NCBI GenBank assembly: GCA_020161135.1
Contig: JAIUOB010000002.1
Span: 372,001-436,000, forward strand
Direction of reading: 5' to 3'
Origin: Gemmatimonadota bacterium
GTDB lineage: Bacteria; Gemmatimonadota; Gemmatimonadetes; Gemmatimonadales; Gemmatimonadaceae
DNA length: 64,000 bases
The translations under genes and the position numbers were made by a program. Every line of letters starts with the position of its first letter. The stretch's first letter is position 1. The notes below the pieces were generated by a model that was not told the DNA's origin, searched no databases, and worked only from the letters and a program-made list of their open reading frames with translations. Positions 43,794 to 53,455 of the stretch are shown here, one piece after another.

Positions 43794-45244
43794 GCGCGAC
43801 ACCTCGCGCGCAGGGCTTTGCGGCGCACATGGCACCGGCCAGCGACGCGGTGGCGCTCCTCGCGGCCGACGGCTCGCGGGTGCTCACGTACGCCGCGTTG
43901 CACGAGGCGGTCGCGCGCACGGCCCAGGCGCTCGACGCCGCGTGGCCGCACGGGCGTGCGCTGGCCTTCTGCGTGATGCGCAATGACATCGAGAGCATCG
44001 TCGCGCTGCTCGCCCTGCGCGCCGCGGGCCATGCCGTCGTGCTGGTCGACCGCGCGCTCGATGCGGCGCAGCAGGCGGCGCTGCGCGCGCACTGGGCGCC
44101 GTCGCTGTGCGTGACGAGCGAGCGGGAGCCGGGCGTGGCCGAGTGGGCACCACTCGCGGGCGCCCCGAGGCTCCGTGTGAGCACGTCCGACGCACCGCCC
44201 GCGCCGCTGCACCCCGCACTCGGCTGGTGCCTCACCACCTCGGGTTCCACGGGCAGCCCCAAGCTCGTGCTCCTGGCCGAGTCGGCGGTGGTGGCGAATG
44301 CACGCAGCATTGCCGACGCGCTGTGCATCACGGCCCACGACCGCGCCATCACCTGCCTGCCGCTGCACTACGCGTACGGCCTGTCGCTGCTCACCAGCCA
44401 CCTCATGGCCGGCGCCTCGCTGGTGGTGACCGAGCGCGGCTTCATGGACGGCGCCTTCTGGCAGGCGGTGAAGATGCACGAGGTCACCTCGTTGGCCGGC
44501 GTGCCCTACATGTACGAGATGCTCGAGCGACTGGGCGTCGCGCGGGCGGTGCCGCCGTGTGTGCGGGTCATGACCCAGGCCGGCGGCAAGCTGCGCGACG
44601 CGTCGGTGCAGCGACTCCACGCGTTCATGGATGCGCGCGGCGGTCGCTTCCACGTCATGTACGGACAGACCGAGGCCACGGCCCGCATCGCGGTCATGCC
44701 GCACGAATGGCTGCCAGCGCGCCTCGGTGCAGCGGGGCGCGCAGTGCCGGGTGGCGTGCTCGAGGTGCGCGATGCCCAGGGGGCTCCGCTCCCGCCGGGC
44801 ACCGAAGGGGAGATCGTCTATCGCGGCCCCAACGTGATGCTCGGCTACGCGACCACGCGCGACGACCTCGCGCTCGGCGACGAGCAGCAGGGCGTGCTTC
44901 ACACCGGCGACCTCGGGTGCGTCGATGCCGACGGGTGCCTCGTGATCACGGGGCGCCTCAAGCGCATCGGCAAGCTGTTCGGCGTGCGCATCGATCTCGA
45001 CGCCGTCGAACGCGCACTGGCCGACGACGCGCCGGCCGCAGTGCTCGAAGGCGACAACCAGCTCGTGGTGTTCACGACGCGTCCGGATGCCGCGGTGCCC
45101 GACACCGCAGGCCACCCCATCGTGCTCGACCTCGCCGCTCGGTTGCGCGTGCAGCAGCGCGCCATCGTGGTGCGCGGTGTGGCCGAACTCCCCCGCACGA
45201 CGAGCGGCAAGGTGGACTATCCCGCCCTGAGGCGCGCGCTGTGA
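43790..45244 (+). CDS. AMP-forming acyl ligase
   Basis: 484 residues. P-loop LTTSGSTGSPKLVLL, VMYGQTEATARIAVM, HTGDLGCVDADGCLVITGRL KRIG and the C-terminal TTSGKVDYPALR lysine are the hallmark motifs. It activates a carboxylic acid as an adenylate and loads CoA or the adjacent ACP. Confidence 0.9.
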   Translation: MSATPRAQGFAAHMAPASDAVALLAADGSRVLTYAALHEAVARTAQALDAAWPHGRALAFCVMRNDIESIVALLALRAAGHAVVLVDRALDAAQQAALRAHWAPSLCVTSEREPGVAEWAPLAGAPRLRVSTSDAPPAPLHPALGWCLTTSGSTGSPKLVLLAESAVVANARSIADALCITAHDRAITCLPLHYAYGLSLLTSHLMAGASLVVTERGFMDGAFWQAVKMHEVTSLAGVPYMYEMLERLGVARAVPPCVRVMTQAGGKLRDASVQRLHAFMDARGGRFHVMYGQTEATARIAVMPHEWLPARLGAAGRAVPGGVLEVRDAQGAPLPPGTEGEIVYRGPNVMLGYATTRDDLALGDEQQGVLHTGDLGCVDADGCLVITGRLKRIGKLFGVRIDLDAVERALADDAPAAVLEGDNQLVVFTTRPDAAVPDTAGHPIVLDLAARLRVQQRAIVVRGVAELPRTTSGKVDYPALRRAL

Positions 45245-46398
45245 CCGCCGCATTGCCCGTCGACGCAGCCCTGTCAGCACGCGATGTGCCCGCCACGGCG
45301 GAGCCGTCGTACGCCGAGCACCTGGCACCGCTGCTCTCGGTGCCGCAGTACACGCGCAGCGCGGCCGAGAAGCAGGCGGCGCTCGCGAGTGGCCTGTCGG
45401 CCCTCACGGCACACCACCATGCCGCGTCGGCCGACTATCGCCGCCTGATCGACGCCCTGTTCCCGGGCGCGGAGCGCGGCGCACACCGCGTGGAGGACGT
45501 GCCGTACCTGCCCGTGGGACTGTTCAAGAGCCACCAGTTGCAGAGTGTCGCCGACCGCGACATCGCCACGGTGCTCGTGTCGAGTGGCACCACGGGCCAG
45601 GCGCCGAGTCGCATCGTGCTGGACCGGGAGGCGGCCGCGCTGCAGCGCACGGCGCTCGCGAGCATCATGGGCACGCTGCTGGGCCCCAAGCGCCTGCCCA
45701 TGCTCGTTCTCGACACCGCATCGATCGTGCGCGGGCGCGGGGCGCTCTCCGCGCGCGGCGCCGGCGTGCTGGGCATGATGACCTTCGGCGCTGCCCACAC
45801 CTTCGCGCTCGATGAATCGCTCGCGCCGCAGCGCGAGGTCATCGCGGCGTTTCTTGCGAAGCACGGGCACGCTCCGTTCCTGATGTTCGGCTTCACCTTC
45901 CTTGCCTGGCAGGCGCTGGCCGAGCAGTTGCCGGTGGGCAGCATCGACCTGTCGCAGGGCATCCTGGTGCACTCGGGGGGATGGAAGAAGCTGGCCGAGC
46001 GTGCCGTGACCGACCGCGTGTTCCGTGCGCGCCTGCAGGAGGCGACGGGACTCACGCGCATACACAACTTCTACGGCATGGTCGAGCAGGTGGGCGGCGT
46101 CTTCCTCGAGGGCGACGACGGCCTGCTCTATCCGCCCGACTTTGCCGACGTGATCGTGCGTGACCCGCGCACACTGGAGCCGGTGCCGCACGGCACCGAG
46201 GGCGTCCTGGAGGTGGTGAGCCTGCTGCCGCGGAGCTATCCCGGGCATGCCATCCTCACCGAAGACCGCGGCGTGGTGGTGCACGAGGACGCGCCGGGCG
46301 CATCGCGCCGCGGCAAGGGCTTTCGCGTGCTGGGGCGCGTGCCGCGCGCCGAGCTGCGCGGCTGCAGCGATGTGATTGCCACGGTGGTGGGCGCATGA
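45241..46398 (+). CDS. LuxE-like acyl-protein synthetase
   Basis: 385 residues from a GTG overlapping the ligase stop. The PF04443-type core is present: VEDVPYLPVGLFKSHQLQSV, TVLVSSGTTGQAPSRIVLD, FMFGFTFLAWQAL and RIHNFYGMVEQVGGVF. LuxE activates a fatty acid and hands it to LuxC. There is no luxAB, so light production is excluded here. The likely job is modifying a sugar or protein. Confidence 0.85.
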   Translation: MTAALPVDAALSARDVPATAEPSYAEHLAPLLSVPQYTRSAAEKQAALASGLSALTAHHHAASADYRRLIDALFPGAERGAHRVEDVPYLPVGLFKSHQLQSVADRDIATVLVSSGTTGQAPSRIVLDREAAALQRTALASIMGTLLGPKRLPMLVLDTASIVRGRGALSARGAGVLGMMTFGAAHTFALDESLAPQREVIAAFLAKHGHAPFLMFGFTFLAWQALAEQLPVGSIDLSQGILVHSGGWKKLAERAVTDRVFRARLQEATGLTRIHNFYGMVEQVGGVFLEGDDGLLYPPDFADVIVRDPRTLEPVPHGTEGVLEVVSLLPRSYPGHAILTEDRGVVVHEDAPGASRRGKGFRVLGRVPRAELRGCSDVIATVVGA

Positions 46399-47612
46399 CC
46401 GTGGCCACGCTCGAACCGGTCGCGCCTGCCGCTGCGCCAACCGTAGCGCCAAACCTCGCGCCATTCGACGCACGCACGTTGGCGTTCACGCATGCGCTGT
46501 CGCGGGCCCTCGCGGCCGACGCGTCGCTGCGGCGCGAGGGCGCCGTACAGGCGCTGGCCTTCTGGCTGCGTCCGGCCGAGACGCGTGCGCTCGAGGCACA
46601 CTTCCGCGCGCTCGAAGGGCCGGACGCGGTGCTCGTGCCGCGTGGTACCGTCTTTCACGTGCCGCCGTCCAACGTGGACACGTTGTTCGTCTACTCGTGG
46701 ATCGTGTCGCTGCTGGTGGGCAACCGGAACATCGTGCGCCTGTCGCAGCGTCTGGGTGGCGTCGGGGCGCGTGTGGCGGAGGTGGCCGAAGCGGTGCTGA
46801 GCGCTCCTGCGCACGCCGACGTCGCGGCCGGATCGACGTTCGTGCGCTACGGTCACGACGACGCTCGCACGGCCGCGCTGTCGGCCGCGTGTGATGTGCG
46901 CGTGCTGTGGGGTGGCGATGCCGCCGTGACGCGCCTGCGCGCCGTGCCGCTGCCGCCACACGCCATCGAGCTCACCTTTCCCGATCGCTACAGCGCCTGC
47001 GCGCTCGATGCGGGCGCGTACCTCGCGCTGGACAGTGCGGCGCGTGATGCCCTGGCCGACCGCTTTGCGAACGACGCCTTCTGGTTCGACCAGAATGCCT
47101 GCGCGTCGCCGCGTCTGGTGGCATGGCTGGGTGATGCGGCACATGCACGCCCGGCGGGGGACGACTTCTGGCCGCGTGTGGCCACCGCCGCCTCGCGGCG
47201 GGGTGTGTACGCCGAGCCGGGTACGGTGCTGGCCAAGTTCACCGAGGCGGCGCGCGCCGCACTCGACGAGGGCGCGACGGCCGTGGTGCGCGTGTCGCCC
47301 GAGGTGACGGTGGTGCAACTCCCCGCGCTCGATGCGTTGCGGCGCGTCGCACCGGGAGGCGGCCTCTTTCACGAGGTGGTGCTCCCCTCGCTCGGCGCGC
47401 TGGCGCCGCATCTCACGCGGCGCGACCAGACGCTGACGGTGTTCGGCATCGCGCCCGCCGCATTGCGCGAGGCCGCACGGCTGTTCAATGGCCGCGGCAT
47501 CGATCGCATCGTGCCCGTGGGACAGGCGCTCGCGTTTCATCACGTCTGGGACGGCTACGACCTGTTCCAGCAGTTCACGCGCCGGGTGCACGTGGAGCCG
47601 CGCGGATGGTGA
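46395..47612 (+). CDS. LuxC-like acyl-CoA/acyl-protein reductase
   Basis: 405 residues. PRGTVFHVPPSNVDTLFVYS and VSLLVGNRNIVRLSQRLG (nucleotide binding), then DAFWFDQNACASPR with the expected catalytic cysteine near 235. It would reduce the LuxE-bound acyl group to an aldehyde with NADPH. Coupled to luxE by ATGA. Confidence 0.85.
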   Translation: MTVATLEPVAPAAAPTVAPNLAPFDARTLAFTHALSRALAADASLRREGAVQALAFWLRPAETRALEAHFRALEGPDAVLVPRGTVFHVPPSNVDTLFVYSWIVSLLVGNRNIVRLSQRLGGVGARVAEVAEAVLSAPAHADVAAGSTFVRYGHDDARTAALSAACDVRVLWGGDAAVTRLRAVPLPPHAIELTFPDRYSACALDAGAYLALDSAARDALADRFANDAFWFDQNACASPRLVAWLGDAAHARPAGDDFWPRVATAASRRGVYAEPGTVLAKFTEAARAALDEGATAVVRVSPEVTVVQLPALDALRRVAPGGGLFHEVVLPSLGALAPHLTRRDQTLTVFGIAPAALREAARLFNGRGIDRIVPVGQALAFHHVWDGYDLFQQFTRRVHVEPRGW

Positions 47613-47821
47613 GCCGTTCGTGCATGCGGCAGATGTTGCCGTCGCGCCTCGCCGCTGGCGAAGCCGCGCGTCGTGTCCACGGGCGTTCCGGCGCCTGCAA
47701 GGTGTTGTCCCACCACAACTTCGCCATGGCGCAGTTGTTGCATACGCACGCGGGGGCAGACGCGCCGGTGACTGCGCGATCGGCGCCTGCGTGTCGTGTC
47801 TCCTTCTCGTACTCGTCATGA
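47609..47821 (+). CDS. possible 70-residue translationally coupled ORF
   Basis: The GTG at 47609 overlaps the luxC-like stop, and its TGA overlaps the ATG of the oxidoreductase. This is the same coupling used all along the operon. The product is Arg/Ser/Cys-rich with a CKVLSHHNFAMAQLLHTHAG segment and no known fold. It may be real or simply a spacer kept open by chance. An ATG one codon earlier is also available. Confidence 0.35.
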   Translation: MSRSCMRQMLPSRLAAGEAARRVHGRSGACKVLSHHNFAMAQLLHTHAGADAPVTARSAPACRVSFSYSS

Positions 47822-48915
47822 CCAGCAATCAGTCGGATATCGGCGTCGGCATCATTGGCTGCGGCTATTGGGGCCCCAACCTCATCCGCAACTTCAACCG
47901 GCATCCGCGCTGCCGCGTGGAGCGTGTGGCCGACCTGCAGCGCGCGCGCGCCGAAGCCGTGGCGCGCGAATTCCACGTGCCAGCGGCCAACGACGATCCC
48001 GCGTCGGTGATCGACGACCCGCGGGTGCGACTCGTCGTCATCGCGACACCCGCCGCCACACACTTCCCGCTCGCGCGCCGCGCGCTGCTGGCGGGCAAGC
48101 ACGTGCTGGTCATGAAGCCGTTCACCACCAGCACCGCCGAAGCCGAGGAGCTCATTGCCCTCGCCGAGCGCCAGGGGCTGGTGTGCGCCGTCGACCACAC
48201 CTTCGTCTACACCGGCGCCGTGCAGAAGATGTACGACACGCTGCGCGACGGGTCGATGGGCGACCTCTACTACATCGACAGTGTCCGCATCAACCTGGGG
48301 CTGTTCCAGAACGACGTGAACGTCATCTGGGACCTCGCACCGCACGACCTCAGCATCATCGACTACCTGCTCGACGGACAGGACCCGCTCGCGGTGCACT
48401 GCCTGGGCGCCACGCATGCCGGGGGTACGCAGGAGAACATCGCGTACCTCACGGTGACGTACCCGGGCAATGTGCTCGCGCACGTGCACGTCAACTGGCT
48501 CGCCCCCGCCAAGGTGCGCCGCACCATCGTGGGCGGTTCGCAGCGCATGATCGTGTACGACGATGTGGAGCCGTCGGAGAAGGTGCGCATCTACGATCGC
48601 GGCGTGTCGATCCAGCAGGAGCTCACGCCGGGCGAGGTGTACCAGCAGTTCGTGAGCTACCGGCAGGGCGACATGCATGTGCCGCAGATCAGCGGCCGCG
48701 AGGCGCTCGCGGTCGAGGTCGAGCACCTCGTCGACTGCATCCAGAACGGCCGCACACCGCGCAGCGATGGCCGCGCGGGCCTGCGGGTCGTGCGCATCCT
48801 CGAGGAAGCGCAACGTCAACTCACCGCCAACCGCGGGCTGCCGATGCGCGGCGCGCTGACGGGGGGCGCTGCGGCGCCGAGCGTCCGTGGTGGTGCACTC
48901 AAGGGAGCCGCGTGA
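47818..48915 (+). CDS. Gfo/Idh/MocA-family sugar-nucleotide oxidoreductase
   Basis: 365 residues. GVGIIGCGYWGPNLIRNFNR (NAD loop), the KPFTTS lysine region (EKP variant MKP) and HLVDCIQNGRTPRSDGRAG are typical. WlbA/WbpB-type enzymes oxidise the 3-position of UDP-sugars before transamination. The DegT aminotransferase directly follows, which supports that role. Confidence 0.85.
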   Translation: MTSNQSDIGVGIIGCGYWGPNLIRNFNRHPRCRVERVADLQRARAEAVAREFHVPAANDDPASVIDDPRVRLVVIATPAATHFPLARRALLAGKHVLVMKPFTTSTAEAEELIALAERQGLVCAVDHTFVYTGAVQKMYDTLRDGSMGDLYYIDSVRINLGLFQNDVNVIWDLAPHDLSIIDYLLDGQDPLAVHCLGATHAGGTQENIAYLTVTYPGNVLAHVHVNWLAPAKVRRTIVGGSQRMIVYDDVEPSEKVRIYDRGVSIQQELTPGEVYQQFVSYRQGDMHVPQISGREALAVEVEHLVDCIQNGRTPRSDGRAGLRVVRILEEAQRQLTANRGLPMRGALTGGAAAPSVRGGALKGAA

Positions 48916-50069
48916 TGGCCACCGCCACGATGCCCGTTGCCGCCGACCTGGCGGCCGATGTCACCCCGATTCCGTTCCTCGATCTCGTCGAGCCGCACCG
49001 CGCCCGCGAGGAGGAGTTCGTCGCGGCGTTCCGCACGGCGCTGCGCACGGCGGCCTTCGTGGGCGGCCCCGAAGTCGAGCAGTTCGAGCGCGAGTTCGCC
49101 GCCTGGGTGGGGACGACGCACTGCGCCGGTGTCGCCAACGGCACCGACTCGCTCCGCTTCATCTTCCTGTCGCTGGGCCTCGAGCCGGGCGACGAGGTGA
49201 TCACGGCGTCGCACACCTTCATCGCCACGTCGGAGGCCATCTCGCAGGCCGGTGGTCGCCCGGTGTTCGTCGACATCGACCCGGTGACGATGACGCTCGA
49301 CCCGGCGGCCGTCGCGGCGGCCATCACACCGCGCACGGTGGGCATCGTGCCGGTGCATCTCTACGGACAGTGCGCCGACATGGACTCGCTGCTCGCCCTC
49401 GCGGCGCAGCATGGCCTGTGGGTGGTGGAAGACGCCGCGCAGGCGCACGGCGCGCGCTATCGCGGTCGCAGCGCCGGCTCGATGGGCACGGCCGGCTCCT
49501 TCTCCTTCTACCCGGGCAAGAACCTCGGCTCGTGCGGCGAAGGCGGCGCGGTGACCACCAGCGATGCCGCCATCCTCGACGGCGTGCGGCGCCTGCGCGA
49601 GCACGGCCAGCGTGAGAAGTACGTGCACGTGAGCGAGGGGTACAACGGGCGGCTGCATGCGATCCAGGCCGCCATCCTGCGCATCAAGTTGCGCGACCAG
49701 GATGCGGCCAACGCCGGACGGCAGCAGGTGGCGCGCTGGTATCAGGAAGCGCTCGCCGATGTGCCCGAACTGACCCTGCCGCAGGTGGCGCCGTGGGCCG
49801 AACATGTGTGGCACCTGTACGTGGTGCGCACCGCCAACCGTGAGGCGCTGCGGCAGGCGCTCGTGGCCGCGCGCATCGGTGTGGGGCTGCACTATCCCAT
49901 TCCGCTGCATCGGCAGGAGGCGTACGCGCACCTCGGGTATGCCCCCGGCTCGCTGCCGGTCACCGAGCAGGCGGCCGCCGAGCTGCTCAGCCTGCCGATG
50001 TTCCCCTCGCTGTCGCAGGCGCAGGTGGAGCGTGTGGCGCAGACCATTCGTCGCCACTTCGGCCGCTGA
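48915..50069 (+). CDS. DegT/DnrJ/EryC1 sugar aminotransferase
   Basis: 384 residues. FVGGPEVEQFEREFAAWVGT, VANGTDSLRFIF, VEDAAQAHGARYRGRSAG and the PLP lysine in FSFYPGKNLGSCGEGG (~202) are present, with the C-terminal HVWHLYVV. It installs an amino group on a keto-sugar nucleotide, probably the product of the preceding oxidoreductase. The ATG overlaps the upstream stop (TGATG). A GTG one codon earlier is possible. Confidence 0.9.
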   Translation: MATATMPVAADLAADVTPIPFLDLVEPHRAREEEFVAAFRTALRTAAFVGGPEVEQFEREFAAWVGTTHCAGVANGTDSLRFIFLSLGLEPGDEVITASHTFIATSEAISQAGGRPVFVDIDPVTMTLDPAAVAAAITPRTVGIVPVHLYGQCADMDSLLALAAQHGLWVVEDAAQAHGARYRGRSAGSMGTAGSFSFYPGKNLGSCGEGGAVTTSDAAILDGVRRLREHGQREKYVHVSEGYNGRLHAIQAAILRIKLRDQDAANAGRQQVARWYQEALADVPELTLPQVAPWAEHVWHLYVVRTANREALRQALVAARIGVGLHYPIPLHRQEAYAHLGYAPGSLPVTEQAAAELLSLPMFPSLSQAQVERVAQTIRRHFGR

Positions 50070-50070
50070 C

Positions 50071-51312
50071 ATGACGCCTGTCGCGCACGCCGGCGTGGAC
50101 ACTCCGCGCCGGCACGTCGTGCTGTGCACCGGTGTGAGCAGCTACGGCGTGCTGTCGTATCTCAGCAACGATCTCGCGCGCGCGTTCATCGCCGCGGGTT
50201 ACACGGCCGAGGTGCTCGACCTGTCGCGCGTGGCCATTCCGACGGAGCTGCGGCGCCTGGTGGTGGAGGATCGCACCGCCTTCTGCTGCGGCTTCTCCGG
50301 CTATGGTGCGAACATCCAGACCAGCACCGGCGAGACGGCATACGACGCCCTGGGCATTCCGTATGTCGGGCTGATGCTCGACAACCCGACGTACTATCCG
50401 GCGCGGCACCTGACGGCGTCGACGCAGACCATCTTCCTGCACGGCGACGACGGGCACCACGATGTGTCGGTGGCCATCTCCCCGGACGGCAGCCATCGCG
50501 GGCTGTTCCGCCTGGCCTGCGCGCCGTGGACCGCGCCGCTCGCGCCGCTGGCGCTCCGTTCGGCCACGGCTGTCTTCGCGAGCAAGGGCGGTGACCCGAC
50601 CGCGTACGAGCAGCTCATCCGCCGCACCGTCGATGCCGCAGGCGTGAGGCTGGTGTTCGCGGTGGCCGATGCGCTTGGCGCGCAGGCGGCACCGCAGCGG
50701 GTGTGGGATGTGGCGTGGGCGCATGCGCCGCGTGGTCAGGAGGCCGATGCACGCTGGCACACACTGGTCACGCACGCCGATCATCTGGCGCGCATCCGTC
50801 GCGCGACGGCGGTGGCGCGCGCCCTCGGCGCACTGCCCGTGACGTTCGTGGGGGGCGAGTGGGCGCACGTGGCGCCGCAGTGCACGCGCGCGACCTTCCT
50901 GCCCGGCACGCCGCTGCCCGAGGTGCGCCGCCTCATGGCGGCCTCGCGCGTGGTGCTCAACGTGCAGCCCGGAACGACGGATTCCATTCACGACCGCTTC
51001 CTGCTCGGGCTGCACGCCGGCGCGGCCGTGGTGTCGGACAGCAATCGTTTCATCGACGACGCGCTGGGGCGCGACCAGTTCGTGTGCTGGGATGGCGACG
51101 TGGCGACGCTGGCGGATTGCGTGGCCGACACGCTGCGCCGCGCGGCATCGGGCGACGCGGCGCTGCAGGCGATGGCCGCCCGTGGCACCGACGCCGCACG
51201 GGCGCATTTCGCCCTTGACCGATTGGTGCACCACCTCGGTGCCGTGGTGCAGGCGCACCGCGCGGGAGCGGCACTCCCCGACCCTGACCTTACCGCGGCG
51301 CTTGCCGCCTGA
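50071..51312 (+). CDS. glycosyltransferase (CgeB/GT1-like)
   Basis: 413 residues. N-terminal CTGVSSYGVLSYLSNDLARA and YTAEVLDLSRVAIP look like the acceptor half. The C-terminal half has LPEVRRLMAASRVVLNVQPG and SIHDRFLLGLHAGAAVVSDS, typical of GT-B enzymes such as CgeB, often found next to flagellin genes. It probably attaches the amino sugar made by this operon. Confidence 0.75.
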   Translation: MTPVAHAGVDTPRRHVVLCTGVSSYGVLSYLSNDLARAFIAAGYTAEVLDLSRVAIPTELRRLVVEDRTAFCCGFSGYGANIQTSTGETAYDALGIPYVGLMLDNPTYYPARHLTASTQTIFLHGDDGHHDVSVAISPDGSHRGLFRLACAPWTAPLAPLALRSATAVFASKGGDPTAYEQLIRRTVDAAGVRLVFAVADALGAQAAPQRVWDVAWAHAPRGQEADARWHTLVTHADHLARIRRATAVARALGALPVTFVGGEWAHVAPQCTRATFLPGTPLPEVRRLMAASRVVLNVQPGTTDSIHDRFLLGLHAGAAVVSDSNRFIDDALGRDQFVCWDGDVATLADCVADTLRRAASGDAALQAMAARGTDAARAHFALDRLVHHLGAVVQAHRAGAALPDPDLTAALAA

Positions 51313-51326
51313 CGACGGACGCTGCG

Positions 51327-53252
51327 ATGTCGCTCGACGCCGCCACCAAGTGCACCTCCCTCGCCGACAGCATGGCCGAGGTGACCCAGTGGTTCCAGCA
51401 CGGCACGGATTGGCCGCTGCTGGCCCCCGCACCGCGGGCCGACTGGCTGGCGCTGCTGCGCCGCTCGCGTGAAGAGCTGTGTGCGCTGCTGGGCCAGTGC
51501 ACGCGTGACGAAGCCGCCGCCGTCGTGCGCTCCACGCTGTTCGCGCAGGGCGACGCGCCCATCGTCGCGGGGCTCGTGTTCGACCGGACACCGGCGGCGG
51601 AGTCGCGACTCACCGCGGCGCGCGAGATCATGCAGGCCGGCTGGTCACACCCGATGGCGGTGCACGCGTTCATCATTGCCGTGCTCGACGCCCAGCCGTG
51701 GGAGATGCCGCGCATGTGCGACCTCCACGCGTGCCCCGAGTCGGTCATGGAGCGCTACCTGACGTGGCTGTTCCAGCGTCCGGTGTACGGCGCGGTGGGC
51801 GATGATGCGCGCTACGTGGCGTGGCTGGTCGAGATGCTCGACTGCATGCGCGAGCAGCTCCGCAACCCGAAGCTGGCATCACGCAAGGCGCTGCTGGTGA
51901 ACACCCTGCTCCGCCGGCTCGACATCAGCATGGTGGTGCACACCGACGTGTCGATCCGCGCGGTGCTCGAGGCGCGGGCGCGGCTGGTGGAGGCGATGGC
52001 CGCCGACATCGAGGTGCTGCGTGGGACGCGGAGCGCGGCGCAAGGGCCCCGGCCCGAGGGGCGTCGCATCCGGCTGGGGTTCCTGGTGCGCACGATCATG
52101 AAGCACCCCGATCCGCTGGCGTTCTGCGCGCAGTTCGAACACTTCGATCCGTCGCGCTACGAGATCGTCCTGTACTCGCAGGATCTCGTCGACCGGCAGT
52201 GCGAACATGACGTGGCGCTGTACCAGCGCCTGTTCCGGTTCGTCCACGAGGTGCGCACGCTCAACGGGCTTTCCGTGCGGCAGATGATCGACCGCGTGCA
52301 GGGCGACGACCTGGACGTGTTCGTGTACTCCTACGCGGCGCAGATCGGTGCGTCGCCGGTGGACCTGCTCGCCAACGCGAAGCTTGCGCGCGTGCAGGTG
52401 CTCATGAACAGTCATGTGCCCATCGCGACGGGGCTGCCGAGCTTCACGCACGTGGCCACCGTGGCACCGGCCCCGGAGGCGCGGGCGTCGCTGCTGGGCG
52501 AGCTGGTGCACGAGCAGCTGGCCGAGATTCCGCGTGTCCTGCTCAGCTACCTGCCGCATGTGCCTCAGCCCCCCGTGCGTCGCATCGATCGCGCCGCGCT
52601 GCGCATTCCGGCCGACGGCGTGGTGCTGTACAACGGCGGCGCGGTGGACAAGATCGTGCCCGTGCAGCTCGACGCCTGGGTGCGTGCGCTCGCGCGCATT
52701 CCGCACAGCTGGCTGGTGCTGGCGCCGTTCAATCCGGGGTGGAACGGCACGCGTGGCGCGGTGACCCTGCACGCGCTCATCTCGCGCACCTGCCGCGCGC
52801 ACCAGGTCGACCCGCGCCGCGTGGTGGTGCTGCGTGAGCTGAGTCCGCGCGACACGCAGCAACTCTACGACATGGCCCGCGTGTACCTCGGCACGTTTCC
52901 GCACGGCAGTTCGACGTCGGTGGCACTGGCCATGCAGGCGGGGGTGCCGGCGGCCACACGCCGCTCGCCGTGGCTGCGCGGCACGGGCGACGCCAGCATC
53001 GTGCAGAGCATCGGACTCGACGATCTCGTGGCGGCCGATGCCGACGCGTACGTCGACCTCGTGGTGCGCCTCGCGACCGACGGCGCGTACCACGCCGATG
53101 TTTGCGCGCGCATGGCGGCGGCGCTGCCGACCGCGCCCTTCCTCGCCAGCGCCGACTACGGGCGTGCGCTGCAGGGGATGTTCGACCGGCTCGCGTTCGA
53201 GGCGTTCGGGTATCCACTGCCCGTGCGACTGGAGAGTTCGCGGGCGGCGTGA
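51327..53252 (+). CDS. OGT/SPINDLY-like (GT41-type) O-glycosyltransferase
   Basis: 641 residues. The C-terminal GT-B part begins RRIRLGFLVRTIMKHPDPLA and has DLDVFVYSYAAQIGAS, LYNGGAVDKIVP, RELSPRDTQQLYDMARVYLG and GVPAATRRSPWLRG. The N-terminal ~220 residues are helical. The match to OGT/HMW1C-like enzymes is by segment order. Direct transfer of a sugar to flagellin Ser/Thr is likely, given the island and the short exposed flagellin. Last gene of the operon. Confidence 0.7.
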   Translation: MSLDAATKCTSLADSMAEVTQWFQHGTDWPLLAPAPRADWLALLRRSREELCALLGQCTRDEAAAVVRSTLFAQGDAPIVAGLVFDRTPAAESRLTAAREIMQAGWSHPMAVHAFIIAVLDAQPWEMPRMCDLHACPESVMERYLTWLFQRPVYGAVGDDARYVAWLVEMLDCMREQLRNPKLASRKALLVNTLLRRLDISMVVHTDVSIRAVLEARARLVEAMAADIEVLRGTRSAAQGPRPEGRRIRLGFLVRTIMKHPDPLAFCAQFEHFDPSRYEIVLYSQDLVDRQCEHDVALYQRLFRFVHEVRTLNGLSVRQMIDRVQGDDLDVFVYSYAAQIGASPVDLLANAKLARVQVLMNSHVPIATGLPSFTHVATVAPAPEARASLLGELVHEQLAEIPRVLLSYLPHVPQPPVRRIDRAALRIPADGVVLYNGGAVDKIVPVQLDAWVRALARIPHSWLVLAPFNPGWNGTRGAVTLHALISRTCRAHQVDPRRVVVLRELSPRDTQQLYDMARVYLGTFPHGSSTSVALAMQAGVPAATRRSPWLRGTGDASIVQSIGLDDLVAADADAYVDLVVRLATDGAYHADVCARMAAALPTAPFLASADYGRALQGMFDRLAFEAFGYPLPVRLESSRAA

Positions 53253-53309
53253 GGCCGTTGGGCGGCGTCACCTGATGCCGCAACGCCCTGCAACTGCATC
53301 ACGCGAAGC

Positions 53310-53455
53310 CGCGAAGGCGCGAAGGAACAGCACCCGTGAATACAGGAAGGCGCGAGGGAGAGCAGGTCTCCTTCGCGCCTTCGCGTGTGGCTGTTGCCGT
53401 CTCCGCGCCTCCGCGGAGAAACGGTGGTTGTTCCCTTCCTCCGCGCCTCCGCGCT
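53310..53455. repeat. convergent-end repeat cluster with perfect 17-bp inverted arms
   Basis: CGCGAAGGCGCGAAGGA (53310-53326) and its exact inverse (53369-53385) form a long hairpin between the convergent glycosyltransferase and fliW genes. A second palindrome CTCCGCGCCTCCGCGGAG follows, and CCTCCGCGCCTCCGCG ends next to fliW. These look like a bidirectional terminator or mRNA-stabilising element. The CCTTCGCGCCTTCGCGTG unit is shared with the rlmL-like gene. Confidence 0.6.

Noticed and set aside
45241..47612. Bioluminescence operon
   Set aside because: LuxE- and LuxC-like genes are present, but there is no luxA, luxB or luxD, and the neighbours are sugar and flagellar genes.
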